Below, one piece after another: positions 47,635 to 57,914 of a stretch of DNA of 64,000 bases; within the stretch, counting starts at the first letter, position 1; the number at the start of each line of letters is the position of its first letter. The stretch comes from Brucella tritici. GTDB taxonomy: Bacteria > Pseudomonadota > Alphaproteobacteria > Rhizobiales > Rhizobiaceae. The notes beneath the pieces were generated by a model. That model made no database searches. It worked only from the letters and a program-made list of their open reading frames with translations, and was not told the DNA's origin. The translations under genes were made by a program, and so were the position numbers. Location: NCBI RefSeq assembly GCF_008932295.1, contig NZ_WBWA01000005.1:158913-222912 (forward strand), given 5' to 3'.

Positions 47635-48702
47635 ATGAAAGTAGAGTTCCCCGGTCTTCTGAAGGAAGCCATGGCGTCCGGGCATATCCGGTATCGCGTC
47701 CGCCCGAAAGGCGACAAGACAAAGCGCATACGAATATTCTGCGAGCCGGGTGACGACGACTTTCAACGGCAGTATCTGATCGCTCGCTCAGGGGACCAGC
47801 CCAAGCCACTGCAGAAAGCTTCCGAAGTCGCGAAGCCGAAGTCAATTGGATGGCTGGTCTCCAGCTATATGGAATATCTCGAAGCGAGGGTGGTCGCTGG
47901 AACTTCCAGCGGCAAGACCCTGAAAAAGAAACGCAATCTTCTCAACCGTCTGCTGACGAATCCTGATCGCGTGATGCTAATTCCGCAGGAAAAGTTATTC
48001 GAGATGCAGGACAAGATGGGATCGACGCCAGCCCAGGCCGACGCTTTCATTGAAGCCGTCGGTGTCATGTATGATTGGGCGAAGAAGCGGAAGCTCGTAA
48101 GCAGCAACCCGGCAAGGGGCATCGATAAGGTGTACGTCAAGGGAGACGGGGCTACTCCGTGGAAGGCGGCAGATGTGAAGGCATTCTTCGCCAAGCACAA
48201 GCCGGGCAGCAAGGCGCACGTTGCCATGTCGGTCCTACTGTGGACCGGTTGTCGCGTCGAGGATCTCACCGTTCTCGGCCGGAAGAACGAATGCGTCATC
48301 GAGGGCGTGGAGGCTGTCCGTTGGCAGCCGAGCAAGAAGGGATCTTCCGAAGTGACCGTCCCGCTTCTGCCTGCCCTGAAGACGGCCACCCGCGCGCCTA
48401 CGGTTCAAGGCGGCACCTATGTTCTTGGTCGTGGCGGCAAGCCCTTTGCAAGCGGTGACAGTATGTCGGCGATGTTTAAGCGGTGGTGCAAGGATGCCGA
48501 CCTGCCGACGCTGTCAGCTCACGGCGTTCGCAAGGGACTCGCTGAACTGTTGGCCGAGCAGGGCTGCAGCCAATATGAGATCATGGCTATCCTCGGCCAT
48601 TCCGAAGCAAAAACATCCGAGGTTTATACCCGGAGAGTCGAGCGTTGGAAGCTGGCTCTTGGCGCCATGGAACGAGTAGATGTGTCCCACGCATGGTCTT
48701 GA
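47635..48702 (+). CDS. int: Tyrosine recombinase, prophage integrase
   Basis: 355 aa from the ATG at 47635 with GAGG five bases upstream (an ATG at 47620 is possible). Catalytic residues fit R207 (WTGCRVEDL), H296 and R299 (HGVRKGL), H322 (LGHSEAK) and Y331 (VYTRR). The N-terminal core-binding region spans about 60-150. It sits 66 bases from the 3' end of tRNA-Leu, so it most likely integrates the phage there. Confidence 0.93.
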   Translation: MKVEFPGLLKEAMASGHIRYRVRPKGDKTKRIRIFCEPGDDDFQRQYLIARSGDQPKPLQKASEVAKPKSIGWLVSSYMEYLEARVVAGTSSGKTLKKKRNLLNRLLTNPDRVMLIPQEKLFEMQDKMGSTPAQADAFIEAVGVMYDWAKKRKLVSSNPARGIDKVYVKGDGATPWKAADVKAFFAKHKPGSKAHVAMSVLLWTGCRVEDLTVLGRKNECVIEGVEAVRWQPSKKGSSEVTVPLLPALKTATRAPTVQGGTYVLGRGGKPFASGDSMSAMFKRWCKDADLPTLSAHGVRKGLAELLAEQGCSQYEIMAILGHSEAKTSEVYTRRVERWKLALGAMERVDVSHAWS

Positions 48703-48768
48703 TGTGGGACACCTCAAAAACTAAGGTGTTGATTTCTTGGGAGAAAACCACTGCATAAGAGTGGTAAA
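48703..48768 (+). other. Integrase-tRNA junction with two small inverted repeats
   Basis: ACACCT / AGGTGT and ACCACT / AGTGGT hairpin-capable repeats lie between integrase stop and tRNA 3' end. They may be a weak terminator and integrase arm-type sites. Confidence 0.45.
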
Positions 48769-48815
48769 TGGTGCGGTCGAGAAGACTCGAACTTCCACGG
48801 GTTGCCCCACAGCGA
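48769..48815. other. Probable attachment site (att) in tRNA-Leu 3' half
   Basis: Inferred from integrase next to the tRNA 3' end. The matching copy should be a duplicated 3' fragment of this tRNA beyond the left edge; no copy is seen within the window, so core length is unknown. Confidence 0.5.
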
Positions 48816-48853
48816 CCTCAACGCTGCGCGTCTACCAATTCCGCCACGACCGC
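48769..48853 (-). tRNA. tRNA-Leu (anticodon GAG)
   Basis: Minus strand, 82 nt plus encoded CCA. Acceptor GCGGTCG / CGACCGC, D-arm with AATTGGTAGA, anticodon stem CAGCG / CGCTG around loop TTGAGGT (anticodon GAG), a long variable arm as in class II tRNAs, and T-arm GAAG-TTCGAGT-CTTC. Its 3' end faces the integrase and is the probable attachment site. Confidence 0.95.
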
Positions 48854-49159
48854 CCGTGGTAGGAGCCGAACTCCGTCGGCGAGTGGGCATTTAGCAAATC
48901 ACTTTGGGGTGCACAAGCCCCATCTGCATCTTCCGGCAATCTTTTTGAAAAAGAATGTGAAAAAGCTGGCACTCAATCATCGAAGACATGGCCAAAACCG
49001 CGATTTTCCGGGCTTTTTCAAAGGCTTCCACAGATCGAAAAAAATTCCGAAAAACGTCATCAAGCGAGAGCGTTGCGAGGGAAGAGAGCACTGCGAGGGG
49101 CAATAAAGAGCAAATCCGACGAATCCGATTCATTCGGATTCGCTTCCAACAGCAAAAAA
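48854..49159. other. Intergenic region upstream of tRNA-Leu
   Basis: 306 bases with no credible gene. Contains a GAATCC...GGATTC inverted repeat near 49115-49145, a possible terminator for the phospholipase gene. The tRNA promoter should lie just right of 48853 on the minus strand but boxes are not clear. Confidence 0.4.
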
Positions 49160-50116
49160 TCAGCCGGCGATGCCCTGCAGACGCTTAATATCCTCAAGGC
49201 GCTTCATTGTTTCTGCGTAACCGGCATCGATTGCCTCGGATGCGCGATGGAAATCGGCAAGCCCGATCTGTCCCACAATCGGCATGAGCGTAACATCCGG
49301 CGGATCGCCAGCCATGCGGGCGCGCGAGATTCGGTCCTGGATGATGTTGAAGGCTTCCATCATCACGCCGGTAATACCGAGGCGTGCTTCTTTCTCGCCA
49401 TGAATCGCGTCCGCAAGCCCTTCCTGGCGCGTTTGCGCATGTTTGATGACCGCAGCGCGACCATACTGGTCGTAATGCAGGTTCACGGCCAGAACCAAGC
49501 GCTGCTCATAAGCACGGCACACGGATACGGGAACGGGATTGACGAGTGCGCCATCGACCAGAACACGCTCCTGCCAGCGCACAGGCTCGAAAACGCCGGG
49601 CAGGGCATAGGAGGCGCGCATGGCATCGATAAGCGGACCTGATGACAGCCAGATTTCGTGACCGGTGCGCAGTTCCGTGCAGATGGCAACGAAGGGACGA
49701 TCCAGTTCCTCGATGCGCAAGCCGTCCAGATGCTCGCGCAGACGACCATCCAGCTTCATCCCGCCGAACAGCCCGCTGCCGCGAAAGGTGATGTCGAGAA
49801 GATTGAACATGCGTCGCCGGGTGAGGCTACGGGCGAAATCTTCCAGTTCATCGAGTTTTCCAGCCAGATAACAGCCACCCACAAGCGCGCCGATAGATGT
49901 CCCGGCAATCATCTCGATATCGATATTGGCTTCGTCCAGCGCGCGCAAAACGCCGATATGCGCCCAACCGCGCGCAGCTCCACCACCCAGCGCAAGGGCT
50001 ATCCGGCGCGGTTCACGCTTGATTTCAGGCTTCTCGACGATTTCTTCAGCTGGCGGTGCAAGGTCATTATTCGCAGCCTTCCGCCTCTGCCCCCATGCAA
50101 GCATCACGATGGACAC
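49160..50116 (-). CDS. Patatin-like phospholipase (RssA-like)
   Basis: 318 aa from a GTG; an ATG four codons in is equally possible. Oxyanion-hole GGGAARGW (residues about 44-51), nucleophile GTSIG (about 72-76) and catalytic Asp in VDGAL. This is the small bacterial patatin family that hydrolyses acyl esters. The first 35 residues are a charged cytoplasmic extension. Chromosomal, not phage. Confidence 0.88.
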   Translation of the reverse strand: MSIVMLAWGQRRKAANNDLAPPAEEIVEKPEIKREPRRIALALGGGAARGWAHIGVLRALDEANIDIEMIAGTSIGALVGGCYLAGKLDELEDFARSLTRRRMFNLLDITFRGSGLFGGMKLDGRLREHLDGLRIEELDRPFVAICTELRTGHEIWLSSGPLIDAMRASYALPGVFEPVRWQERVLVDGALVNPVPVSVCRAYEQRLVLAVNLHYDQYGRAAVIKHAQTRQEGLADAIHGEKEARLGITGVMMEAFNIIQDRISRARMAGDPPDVTLMPIVGQIGLADFHRASEAIDAGYAETMKRLEDIKRLQGIAG

Positions 50117-50124
50117 CTCTTCGT

Positions 50125-50198
50125 CTCGATTTGGAGCATTTCCGGCAAAAGACTGAAGCGGCTTGCGTCAGGAAATGCGTAGAACAAATAGCTAAAGC
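50125..50198. repeat. Dispersed intergenic repeat, copy 1
   Basis: GAGCATTTCCGGCAAAAG then TTGCGTCAGGAAATGCG and ACAAATAGCTAAAGC. A similar sequence lies at 58533-58600. Likely one of the short intergenic repeat families of Brucella-type genomes. Confidence 0.6.
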
Positions 50199-50320
50199 GA
50201 TTCCGACAGTTCCGTTTGACAGGAACCGCTTCAGACTAGCGAAACATAGTATCCAAAGAATAAATGCTGCGAATTGATGGCGCGACTCATATTCGCGCCA
50301 TCACATCCTTTTGACCAAGG

Positions 50321-50746
50321 TTAATGCTCGTGATCGCAGGCGCCTTCAATGGCCAGCGATATATCGCCGTTCTCGGCAGTAACCTGCCGATAGAAGCAGG
50401 AGCGGCGACCCGTATGGCAGGTTGGTCCGTCACCCGCGACGCGCACTTTCAGCCAGAGCGCGTCCTGATCGCAATCTGTACGCAACTCGACCACGCTTTG
50501 CAGATTGCCCGATGTCTCGCCCTTCTTCCAGAGTGTGGAGCGCGAGCGCGACCAGTAATGCGCAATTCCCGTTTCGAGAGTAAGGCGCAGCGCTTCCTCG
50601 TTCATATGGGCGACCATCAGCAATTCGCCGTCACGCGCATCGGTAACGACGGCGGTGATAAGACCCGATGCATCGAAACGCGGCATGAATGCCGCGCCTT
50701 CTTCAATAGCCTTCTTGTCGGAAGGCTGGGCGGGAAAGAAGCTCAT
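50321..50746 (-). CDS. hisI: Phosphoribosyl-AMP cyclohydrolase
   Basis: 141 aa. [20 protein letters not shown], then [15 protein letters not shown] and [14 protein letters not shown] are the hallmark HisI motifs. Metal-binding Cys/His follow in [14 protein letters not shown]. Catalyses ring opening of phosphoribosyl-AMP, the third step of histidine synthesis. Encoded ten bases after folE in the same direction. Confidence 0.95.
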   Translation of the reverse strand: MSFFPAQPSDKKAIEEGAAFMPRFDASGLITAVVTDARDGELLMVAHMNEEALRLTLETGIAHYWSRSRSTLWKKGETSGNLQSVVELRTDCDQDALWLKVRVAGDGPTCHTGRRSCFYRQVTAENGDISLAIEGACDHEH

Positions 50747-50756
50747 TGTCTGCCGC

Positions 50757-51398
50757 TTATCTGCGGGTCAGGGTCATGAAACGCACCTGTTCCTCCGCAT
50801 TCACCTGCATTTCGCCGGTAAACGTGGTGGTGATGGTCGTCGAACCCTGCTTGCGGATACCGCGCATGGCCATGCACATGTGCTCAGCCTCGATCATGAC
50901 GGCAACGCCACGCGGCTTCAAAATGCGCTGGATGCTGTCGGCGATTTGCGCGGTGATGCTTTCCTGCGTCTGCAGGCGACGCGCGAAAATATCCACGACG
51001 CGCGCAATCTTGGAAAGGCCAACCACCTTGTGATCGGGCAGATAGGCGACATGCGCCTTGCCGATAATCGGCACCATATGGTGCTCGCAATGCGAATGGA
51101 ACGAAATGTCCTTCACGAGGACAAGATCATTATAGCCCCCGACTTCCTCGAACACAGTGCCGAGGACTTCTTCCGGGCTTTCCGTATAGCCTGCGAACAG
51201 TTCCTTATAGGCCTTGGCAACGCGCTTCGGCGTCTCCAGAAGACCTTCGCGCTCCGGGTCGTCTCCGGCCCAAAGCAAAAGCGTGCGTACGGCTGCTTCT
51301 GCATCGGCCTGCGTCGGCTTGCCATGCAAAAGAGTTACATCTGCCTGCTTGTTCGGCAGGCCGGATTCGTCATCTTCTTTGAGGATGCGAGCGTCCAT
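50757..51398 (-). CDS. folE: GTP cyclohydrolase I
   Basis: 213 aa. Zinc and active-site motifs [20 protein letters not shown] (with CEHH) and [40 protein letters not shown] is the conserved core. Makes dihydroneopterin triphosphate for folate. Operon with hisI. Confidence 0.96.
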   Translation of the reverse strand: MDARILKEDDESGLPNKQADVTLLHGKPTQADAEAAVRTLLLWAGDDPEREGLLETPKRVAKAYKELFAGYTESPEEVLGTVFEEVGGYNDLVLVKDISFHSHCEHHMVPIIGKAHVAYLPDHKVVGLSKIARVVDIFARRLQTQESITAQIADSIQRILKPRGVAVMIEAEHMCMAMRGIRKQGSTTITTTFTGEMQVNAEEQVRFMTLTRR

Positions 51399-51658
51399 CA
51401 GTATTCTCCAGTAGTCTCCTTCAAGGAGGAGACGAGTTAAACGGACAATACAACGATGCGCTTTGCGAGCGGGCGATGTATTGATCCGGCGCTTGAGGCC
51501 ACCGGACAGGTTTTCGTGCGACTGCCCCCGGGTCTGTGCTAATGTTACCCATGGCGCAGACGCTACCTGCCTATTATATAGACATTAAATTGCAACTTCA
51601 AACCGCAGCCGGGCGACAAAATTTTGTTTTTCTCCGGCAGAGCGGAAGGTTCGCCTCC
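51399..51658. other. Divergent promoter region folE / NifU-like gene
   Basis: 260 bases between divergently transcribed genes. Right half is AT-richer and probably carries both promoters. No other element is evident. Confidence 0.4.
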
Positions 51659-52099
51659 ATGATTGATGATATTTATAACAAACGCATCCTGGAATTTGCC
51701 GGAAACATGGAGCGTCTGGGGCGCCTTCCAGAGCCCGATGCGGTCGCCAAGGTGCACTCCAAACTGTGCGGATCGACCGTTACCGTCTATCTGAAAATGG
51801 CTGACGGTATCGTGACGGATTTCGCGCATGAGGTGAAAGCCTGCGCACTTGGGCAGGCATCTTCCTCCGTGATGGCGCGCAATATCATCGGCTCTTCCGC
51901 AGAAGAGCTGAAAGCGGTTCGCGATGAGATGTACAAAATGCTCAAGGAAGAAGGTCCGGCGCCGGAAGGGCGTTTTGCCGACCTGAAATATTTCGAGCCT
52001 GTCCGCGAATACAGAGCCCGCCACGCTTCCACATTGCTTACTTTCGATGCGGTCGTCGATTGCATTCGGCAGATCGAGGAAAAGGCCAAAGCTGCCTGA
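51659..52099 (+). CDS. Iron-sulfur cluster assembly scaffold, NifU/IscU N-terminal-like
   Basis: 146 aa from the ATG at 51659. CGSTVTVYLKMADGIVTDFA (first Cys), then ACALGQASSSVMARNIIGSS (second Cys) match NifU_N. The third Cys lies in VDCIRQIEE. It probably carries Fe-S clusters or assists in tRNA thio-modification as in other alphaproteobacteria. Stop overlaps yidD. Confidence 0.85.
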   Translation: MIDDIYNKRILEFAGNMERLGRLPEPDAVAKVHSKLCGSTVTVYLKMADGIVTDFAHEVKACALGQASSSVMARNIIGSSAEELKAVRDEMYKMLKEEGPAPEGRFADLKYFEPVREYRARHASTLLTFDAVVDCIRQIEEKAKAA

Positions 52100-52458
52100 T
52101 GTGTTCTTGCGGCAAGGATCACGCCGGCGAGGGCGCGCGGAAGCGCTATAGCCGGAATTTCACTGACCCCTGGCGCAAGACACCGGGGAGGGTGATCGGC
52201 ACTTCATTCGTGCGATTCTATCAGGTGACATTGTCGTCCCTTATCGGCAATTCCTGCCGCCATCTGCCAACCTGTTCCGAATATGCCTATGAAGCCATTG
52301 CCCGCCACGGCCTTTGGAGCGGCGGCTGGATGGGACTTTTTCGCGTCATGCGTTGCGGACCGTTCGGAACCCATGGTTTCGATCCGGTGCCGCAAACACT
52401 CTCCAGCGATCTCAAATGGTATCTGCCCTGGCGGTATTGGCGCTGCTCGGCATCTTAG
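52099..52458 (+). CDS. yidD: Membrane protein insertion efficiency factor YidD
   Basis: 119 aa from the ATG overlapping the previous stop. FYQVTLSSLIGNSCRHLPTC then SEYAYEAIARHGLWSGGWMG and RCGPFGTHGFDPVP are diagnostic of YidD, which helps YidC insert membrane proteins. The N-terminal 40 residues are an alphaproteobacterial extension with CSCGKDH. Confidence 0.93.
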   Translation: MCSCGKDHAGEGARKRYSRNFTDPWRKTPGRVIGTSFVRFYQVTLSSLIGNSCRHLPTCSEYAYEAIARHGLWSGGWMGLFRVMRCGPFGTHGFDPVPQTLSSDLKWYLPWRYWRCSAS

Positions 52459-52663
52459 GGCGCGATGCGCTTATCAGAAGCGTCTTTCAGTTTCCCCGAA
52501 ATATCCGCAGCTGTGAATTCTGACAGTTTTTTGTTAGCTGATTATAACTCATTAAGGATATCAACGTTTCATTGAGAATTGGAATTTAAGGCAGTGCTGT
52601 GGTCTTTTTCGGGCCGCAATTTGCCTGCATGTCCCCCCGGCGTCCTTATTCCTGTGAGCTGTT

Positions 52664-53878
52664 ATGCTGAAATCATCGCCCCGCCTTTCGCGTCTCGTTG
52701 CATCCCTTGCGCTCAGTGCGAGTGTGCTTTGTACGTCTGCGGCGATGGCGAATACGTCCTGGATCGTTTTCGATGCCGATAGCGGGCGAATCCTCGGGCA
52801 GGATGATGCCAATGTGCAGCGCGCACCGGCTTCTCTGGCCAAGATGATGACGCTCTATCTCGCCTTTGAAGGGCTCAAGACCGGCACACTGCATTGGGAC
52901 GATGCAATGCCTGTATCGAAAAACGCGGCTGCAAAGGTTCGCATGAAGCTCTGGCTGAAGCCGGGTGAAACGATCACCGTCCGCGATGCGATCAATGGCA
53001 TGATTATCGTTTCGGCCAATGATGCGGCGACCGTCATGGGCGAATATATCGCCGGATCGGAAGCGGCTTTTGGCCGATTGATGACGAAGCGCGCGCGCCA
53101 GATCGGCATGAAAAGCACATTCTTCGTCAATCCGTCGGGGCTGACGGCAAAGTCTACCCAGCTTACGACTGCACGCGATATGGCGGTCCTTGGTATGGCG
53201 TTGCGTCGCGATTATCCAGAACAATATGCGCTGTTCTCGCAGCGCTCCTTCACCTTCCGCGACCGTGTTCGCAACGGCCACAACAATCTGATGTATCGCT
53301 ATCAGGGCGTTGACGGCATCAAGACCGGCTATACGGATGTATCCGGCTATAATCTCGTTTCCTCTGCCGTCATCAACGACAATCACCTCGTCGGCGTTGT
53401 ACTGGGGGCTGGATCGGCACGAGAACGCGACGACCAGATGGCAAAACTGCTCACCCGGTTCGGTACGCAAGGCACTGAGGCCACGGGGCAGCTCGTTGCA
53501 ATGGCGAAGCCGCAGCCTGTCGCGAAGCAGGCAATTCCGGCCCAGCCGAAAGCTGATGCAGTCGCCGACCTGATCGACGATTCCCGTATCGAGCAGGGAG
53601 ACGGCGGCTTCCTGATCGCCTCAGCCGCTGGAACGTCGGCCTGGACGATCCAGCTAGGCGCTCCTCCGACACTTGCCGGTGCAAAGGAGCTGCTGGCCAA
53701 GTATCGCCCGGCGGTCGATAAAGTCGCGCCGGGCCTGAAAGCTGAAATTTCGCCTGCCGAAAAGCGCCGCAAGGTCTATCGTGCGCGTTTTTCCGGTTTC
53801 AAGGACTCTGCATCCGCCGAAAAGGCATGCTCGCAACTGAAGCAGCAGAAGATCGATTGCCTCCCGATTCGGAACTGA
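52664..53878 (+). CDS. D-alanyl-D-alanine carboxypeptidase with C-terminal SPOR domain
   Basis: 404 aa. Signal peptide (MLKSSPRLSRLVASLALSAS, cleaved after about AMA, residue 29). Penicillin-binding motifs: S-x-x-K in PASLAKMM, S-x-N in IVSANDAAT, and KTG in GIKTGYTD. C-terminal SPOR domain (about 320-404) binds septal glycan. Periplasmic; trims peptidoglycan stem peptides. Confidence 0.94.
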   Translation: MLKSSPRLSRLVASLALSASVLCTSAAMANTSWIVFDADSGRILGQDDANVQRAPASLAKMMTLYLAFEGLKTGTLHWDDAMPVSKNAAAKVRMKLWLKPGETITVRDAINGMIIVSANDAATVMGEYIAGSEAAFGRLMTKRARQIGMKSTFFVNPSGLTAKSTQLTTARDMAVLGMALRRDYPEQYALFSQRSFTFRDRVRNGHNNLMYRYQGVDGIKTGYTDVSGYNLVSSAVINDNHLVGVVLGAGSARERDDQMAKLLTRFGTQGTEATGQLVAMAKPQPVAKQAIPAQPKADAVADLIDDSRIEQGDGGFLIASAAGTSAWTIQLGAPPTLAGAKELLAKYRPAVDKVAPGLKAEISPAEKRRKVYRARFSGFKDSASAEKACSQLKQQKIDCLPIRN

Positions 53879-54028
53879 TTTCATTTCAATTGCACAGATG
53901 AGCGCAACCTGACGCTGTCAGTCTGGCGCGCTTTACTGGCTGGGCAAAAAAGACTAGAACCCAACCTTCATTTTCATACGCATGAACCCACCCGCAATCG
54001 TTGGCGGGACTGGATAAGGATGATTAGA

Positions 54029-56005
54029 ATGTCGAATACCGTTTCCATGCAATTTCCCGATGGCTCTGTGCGTGAATACGATGCGTCAATAACCGGCGCT
54101 GGCCTCGCGGAATCGATTTCCAAATCTCTCGCCAAAAAAGCTGTTGCCTATGCCGTCGATGGCACCGTGCGCGATCTTTCAGATCCTCTCGGCGCTTCCG
54201 GCAAGATTGAGATTCTGACCCGCGAAGACCCGCGCGCGCTCGAACTCATTCGTCACGATACGGCGCACGTACTGGCAGAAGCCGTGCAGGAGCTTTTTCC
54301 GGGCACGCAGGTTACCATTGGCCCCGTCATCGAGAACGGCTTCTACTACGACTTTGCGCGCAATGAACCGTTCACGCCCGACGATCTTCCGGTGATCGAA
54401 AAGAAGATGCGCGAGATCATTCAGCGCAACAAGCCCTTCACCAAGGAAGTCTGGTCGCGTGAAAAAGCCAAGCAGGTTTTTGCCGACAAGGGCGAGAACT
54501 ACAAGGTCGAGTTGGTGGAAGCCATTCCGGCCGGGCAGGACCTCAAGATCTACTATCAGGGTGACTGGTTCGATTTGTGCCGTGGCCCACACATGGCCTC
54601 AACCGGTCAGATCGGCAATTCCTTCAAGCTCATGAAGGTCGCCGGTGCTTACTGGCGCGGTGATTCCAACAATCCGATGCTGACCCGCATCTACGGCACT
54701 GCTTTCGCCAACGACAACGATCTTCAGGCCTATCTCCATATGCTTGAAGAAGCGGAGAAGCGCGATCACCGCCGCCTCGGCCGTGAAATGGACCTGTTCC
54801 ATTTCCAGGAAGAAGGACCAGGCGTCGTGTTCTGGCACGCCAAGGGCTGGAAGATGTTCCAGAATCTGGTGAGCTATATGCGTCGCCGCCTCGACAGCCA
54901 CGGTTATCAGGAAGTGAACGCGCCGCAGGTGCTCGACAAGTCGCTCTGGGAAACTTCTGGCCACTGGGGCTGGTATCGCGACAACATGTTCAAGGTGACT
55001 GTCGCTGGTGAAGAAACCGACGACGATCGCGTCTTTGCGCTGAAGCCGATGAACTGCCCCGGCCATGTGATGATCTTCAAGCATGGCCTCAAGTCCTATC
55101 GCGACCTGCCGATCAAGCTTGCGGAATTCGGCAATGTGCACCGCTACGAGCCTTCGGGCGCGTTGCACGGCCTGATGCGCGTGCGCGGCTTTACGCAGGA
55201 CGATGCGCACATCTTCTGCACCGAAGAGCAGATGGCTGCGGAATGCCTGCGCATCAATGACCTGATCCTGTCGGTCTACAAGGATTTCGGTTTTGAAGAG
55301 ATCACCATCAAGCTGTCGACCCGTCCTGAAAAGCGCGTCGGCTCGGATGAACTCTGGGATCGTGCAGAAAGCGTGATGATGTCGGTGCTGCAAAAGATCC
55401 AGCAGCAGTCGAACAACATCAAGACCGGCATTCTGCCGGGCGAGGGCGCTTTCTACGGTCCGAAATTTGAGTATACGCTGAAGGACGCCATCGGCCGTGA
55501 ATGGCAGTGCGGCACCACGCAGGTGGACTTCAACCTGCCGGAACGCTTTGGCGCCTTCTATATCGACAAGGATTCGGAAAAGCGCCAGCCGGTGATGATC
55601 CACCGCGCAATCTGCGGTTCGATGGAACGCTTCCTCGGCATCCTGATCGAAAATTTCGCCGGTCACATGCCTTTGTGGTTTGCTCCAGTGCAGGTTGTCG
55701 TCGCCACGATCACCTCGGATGCCGACGAATATGCAGCGCAGGCCGCAGCCAAGCTGAAAGCCGCTGGACTGCAGGTTGCGACCGATCTGCGCAACGAGAA
55801 GATCAACTACAAGGTTCGTGAGCATTCCTTGCAGAAGGTTCCGGTGATCCTCGTCTGCGGCAAGCGCGAAGCCGAAGAAAACACGGTCAATATGCGCCGT
55901 CTTGGTTCGCGGGATCAGGAATCCATGACGCTTGATGAAGCCATCGCACGGCTGGTGGAAGAGGCGACCCCGCCCGATCTGCTCCGCCTCAAGAACGGTG
56001 GCTAA
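54029..56005 (+). CDS. thrS: Threonyl-tRNA synthetase
   Basis: 658 aa from the ATG at 54029 with AAGGA; an ATG three codons upstream lacks spacing. TGS domain first, then the editing domain with [17 protein letters not shown] and later YYDFAR. Catalytic core contains [20 protein letters not shown] (zinc ligand Cys), RCEP-type [20 protein letters not shown], and the C-terminal anticodon-binding domain. Length is standard. Followed by a strong terminator. Confidence 0.97.
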   Translation: MSNTVSMQFPDGSVREYDASITGAGLAESISKSLAKKAVAYAVDGTVRDLSDPLGASGKIEILTREDPRALELIRHDTAHVLAEAVQELFPGTQVTIGPVIENGFYYDFARNEPFTPDDLPVIEKKMREIIQRNKPFTKEVWSREKAKQVFADKGENYKVELVEAIPAGQDLKIYYQGDWFDLCRGPHMASTGQIGNSFKLMKVAGAYWRGDSNNPMLTRIYGTAFANDNDLQAYLHMLEEAEKRDHRRLGREMDLFHFQEEGPGVVFWHAKGWKMFQNLVSYMRRRLDSHGYQEVNAPQVLDKSLWETSGHWGWYRDNMFKVTVAGEETDDDRVFALKPMNCPGHVMIFKHGLKSYRDLPIKLAEFGNVHRYEPSGALHGLMRVRGFTQDDAHIFCTEEQMAAECLRINDLILSVYKDFGFEEITIKLSTRPEKRVGSDELWDRAESVMMSVLQKIQQQSNNIKTGILPGEGAFYGPKFEYTLKDAIGREWQCGTTQVDFNLPERFGAFYIDKDSEKRQPVMIHRAICGSMERFLGILIENFAGHMPLWFAPVQVVVATITSDADEYAAQAAAKLKAAGLQVATDLRNEKINYKVREHSLQKVPVILVCGKREAEENTVNMRRLGSRDQESMTLDEAIARLVEEATPPDLLRLKNGG

Positions 56006-56012
56006 CACAATA

Positions 56013-56042
56013 AAAAGGCCGCGCAATGCGCGGCCTTTTGCT
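56013..56042 (+). terminator. Rho-independent terminator of thrS
   Basis: Twelve-base arms AAAAGGCCGCGC / GCGCGGCCTTTT (56013-56024 and 56028-56039) around AAT, then TTTT. Bidirectional in form, so it may also serve the convergent gene. Confidence 0.9.
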
Positions 56043-56060
56043 TTTGCAGATAGCTTAAGT

Positions 56061-57098
56061 TCAATCCATGCTGTCTTGGACAGATTCGGATTCGCCATTG
56101 GCGACGACTTCAACCTCTTCATTCTTGCCGGAAGAAACCTTGAAATCCCGCTGGTAGATGCGGTCCTTGTTCTTGGCGACAGCAACATAATCGCCTTCGA
56201 TAAGTACCATCGATGAATAAGCGCCAGCGCTTTCACGCACCACATCGCCGGAAGCATTCAGGATGGACCAGGACGTATCGGCAAGTGCCTCGCCACCGCG
56301 CTCGCGCACAAGCTTCAACGTCACTTCCGCGGCGCGATGCTGGACAGTCGCTTCGGTCAGCTTTCCCGCTTCCACACGGATATCGGCCCGAATGGTGGCG
56401 TTCGCCGTGCCATAGTTGGAAACAACGTGATAAGTGCCGCTGTTGAGGCGAATGACCGTGTTCGGCTTGACGTCAGGCACGATCAGCGAACGATCACTAT
56501 TGTCTTCGTCGGCATAGATAGAAAACCGCAGGAGATCGTCATTGATCTTGCCACCATCGGGCAGAATCGCGCTGAGCTTCATTCCACCTGCGTCGAGCAT
56601 CATTATTTCATGACGGGTCGCATTGCCGACGGTAATCCGCTTGGTGGCTCCGGCACGCCCATAGGCCACATGCACCAGATAGCTGCCCTCCGGCAGATTG
56701 AACACGGCGCTACCGCCCTGTGCGCTTGCGATGAGCGGCAATTGACCATCAGCTCCGACGTCAGGCGAAAATACGCGCCATACGAGACCTGTCGGAATAT
56801 CACCGCCACTTTCACTCAGCCGCGCCTTGAGATCGAGTTCACGCGTCTGGATAAGCGGATTGTTCTCGGGGCTGGACGGAGAGGCGTAAGTGTTCAGCGT
56901 CGGGAGATTGAGCGGCGGCGGCGGTAGGTCCGGCAGGCCGGTCGTTGCGGTCTGCAACTGTGGGATATTTGTCTGCGGATCAAGGCCCTGAGCCATGGAT
57001 GGCACTGCACTGACGGCAAGCAAAATCGCTGTTACAAACGATCCGCCGCGCAGGGCATTTTTTCTCTTTGGATAAAACAGGTTCAAGCGATCCGACAT
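56061..57098 (-). CDS. Exported hypothetical protein
   Basis: 345 aa. N-terminus with a basic start and SFVTAILLAVSAVPSMAQG indicates a signal peptide cut near residue 36. A Pro-rich stretch (PDLPPPPLNLP) then repeated beta-sandwich-like segments (YLVHVAYGRAG, YHVVSNYGTAN, YVAVAKNKDRI). Conserved in rhizobia as an uncharacterised periplasmic protein, by my recollection. Function unknown. Confidence 0.8.
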   Translation of the reverse strand: MSDRLNLFYPKRKNALRGGSFVTAILLAVSAVPSMAQGLDPQTNIPQLQTATTGLPDLPPPPLNLPTLNTYASPSSPENNPLIQTRELDLKARLSESGGDIPTGLVWRVFSPDVGADGQLPLIASAQGGSAVFNLPEGSYLVHVAYGRAGATKRITVGNATRHEIMMLDAGGMKLSAILPDGGKINDDLLRFSIYADEDNSDRSLIVPDVKPNTVIRLNSGTYHVVSNYGTANATIRADIRVEAGKLTEATVQHRAAEVTLKLVRERGGEALADTSWSILNASGDVVRESAGAYSSMVLIEGDYVAVAKNKDRIYQRDFKVSSGKNEEVEVVANGESESVQDSMD

Positions 57099-57286
57099 GC
57101 AGTATTTTTGAGCCTATGCGGGTGGCGAATTCAAGGCCAAATTGCTTCCGGCACACGCATTTTTCGAACTTCCTGCAATTAATCCATCCCCGAATTTTGA
57201 CTTTACAGTTCGGATGCAACGGGCGAGAAGAAGCAGCTCCCGAATAAGTGGAGCAAGATAAGCAGCATTTTAATAACGAGGTTACC

Positions 57287-57874
57287 GTGGCCCATCCGGT
57301 GTTTGATTTTCTGGCGCAGCGCAGCTCCACCCCGATTTCGGCGATTTCCGAGCCAGCACCTGAGGGCGAGGAACTTGCAGCCTTGCTGAAAGTTGCAGCA
57401 CGTGTACCTGATCACGGACGCCTGACGCCCTGGCGTTTCATCCTGTATCGCGGTGATGCACGGCTGAAAGTCGGCGAGTATCTTGCTCAGCGTGCTGAAG
57501 AGATCGAAGGTCCGATGCCAGAAGGGCGGAAGGAAAAAGAGCTGACACGTTTTTCGCGCGCGCCGCTCGTTGTCGGCGTGGTGTCATCGCCCGTCGCGCA
57601 CGAACGCATTCCGGAATGGGAACAGTTCCTTTCGGCGGGTGCTGTCGCGATGAACCTATGCACGGCTGCCAGCGCGCTTGGATATGCCAGCAACTGGATT
57701 ACAAACTGGTATTCAGATGATGCACCCGCCCGCGCTTTTCTGGGGCTGGCACCCAATGAACGTGTTGCCGGATTCGTCCATATCGGAACGGCAGCAAACA
57801 AGATGCCGGAACGCCCGAGAGCCGATATGGACAAGATCGTGACTGAATATTCCGGTCCATGGACGCAAGCTTAG
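57287..57874 (+). CDS. Nitroreductase family protein
   Basis: 195 aa from a GTG with GAGG; an upstream GTG at 57248 is weaker. FLAQRSSTPIS, ARVPDHGRLTPWRFILYRGD and SAGAVAMNLCTAASALGYAS are nitroreductase FMN-binding motifs, and the last part has GFVHIGTA. NAD(P)H-dependent reduction, substrate unknown. Followed by a flavin reductase-like gene. Confidence 0.9.
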   Translation: MAHPVFDFLAQRSSTPISAISEPAPEGEELAALLKVAARVPDHGRLTPWRFILYRGDARLKVGEYLAQRAEEIEGPMPEGRKEKELTRFSRAPLVVGVVSSPVAHERIPEWEQFLSAGAVAMNLCTAASALGYASNWITNWYSDDAPARAFLGLAPNERVAGFVHIGTAANKMPERPRADMDKIVTEYSGPWTQA

Positions 57875-57914
57875 AGTCGACTCCAACAAGACTTGCTAAT
57901 CAACGGATAAACAT

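Noticed and set aside
54599..56257. 552-codon open frame on the minus strand
   Set aside because: Antisense shadow of thrS and its terminator; composition is His/Arg-rich nonsense with no motif.
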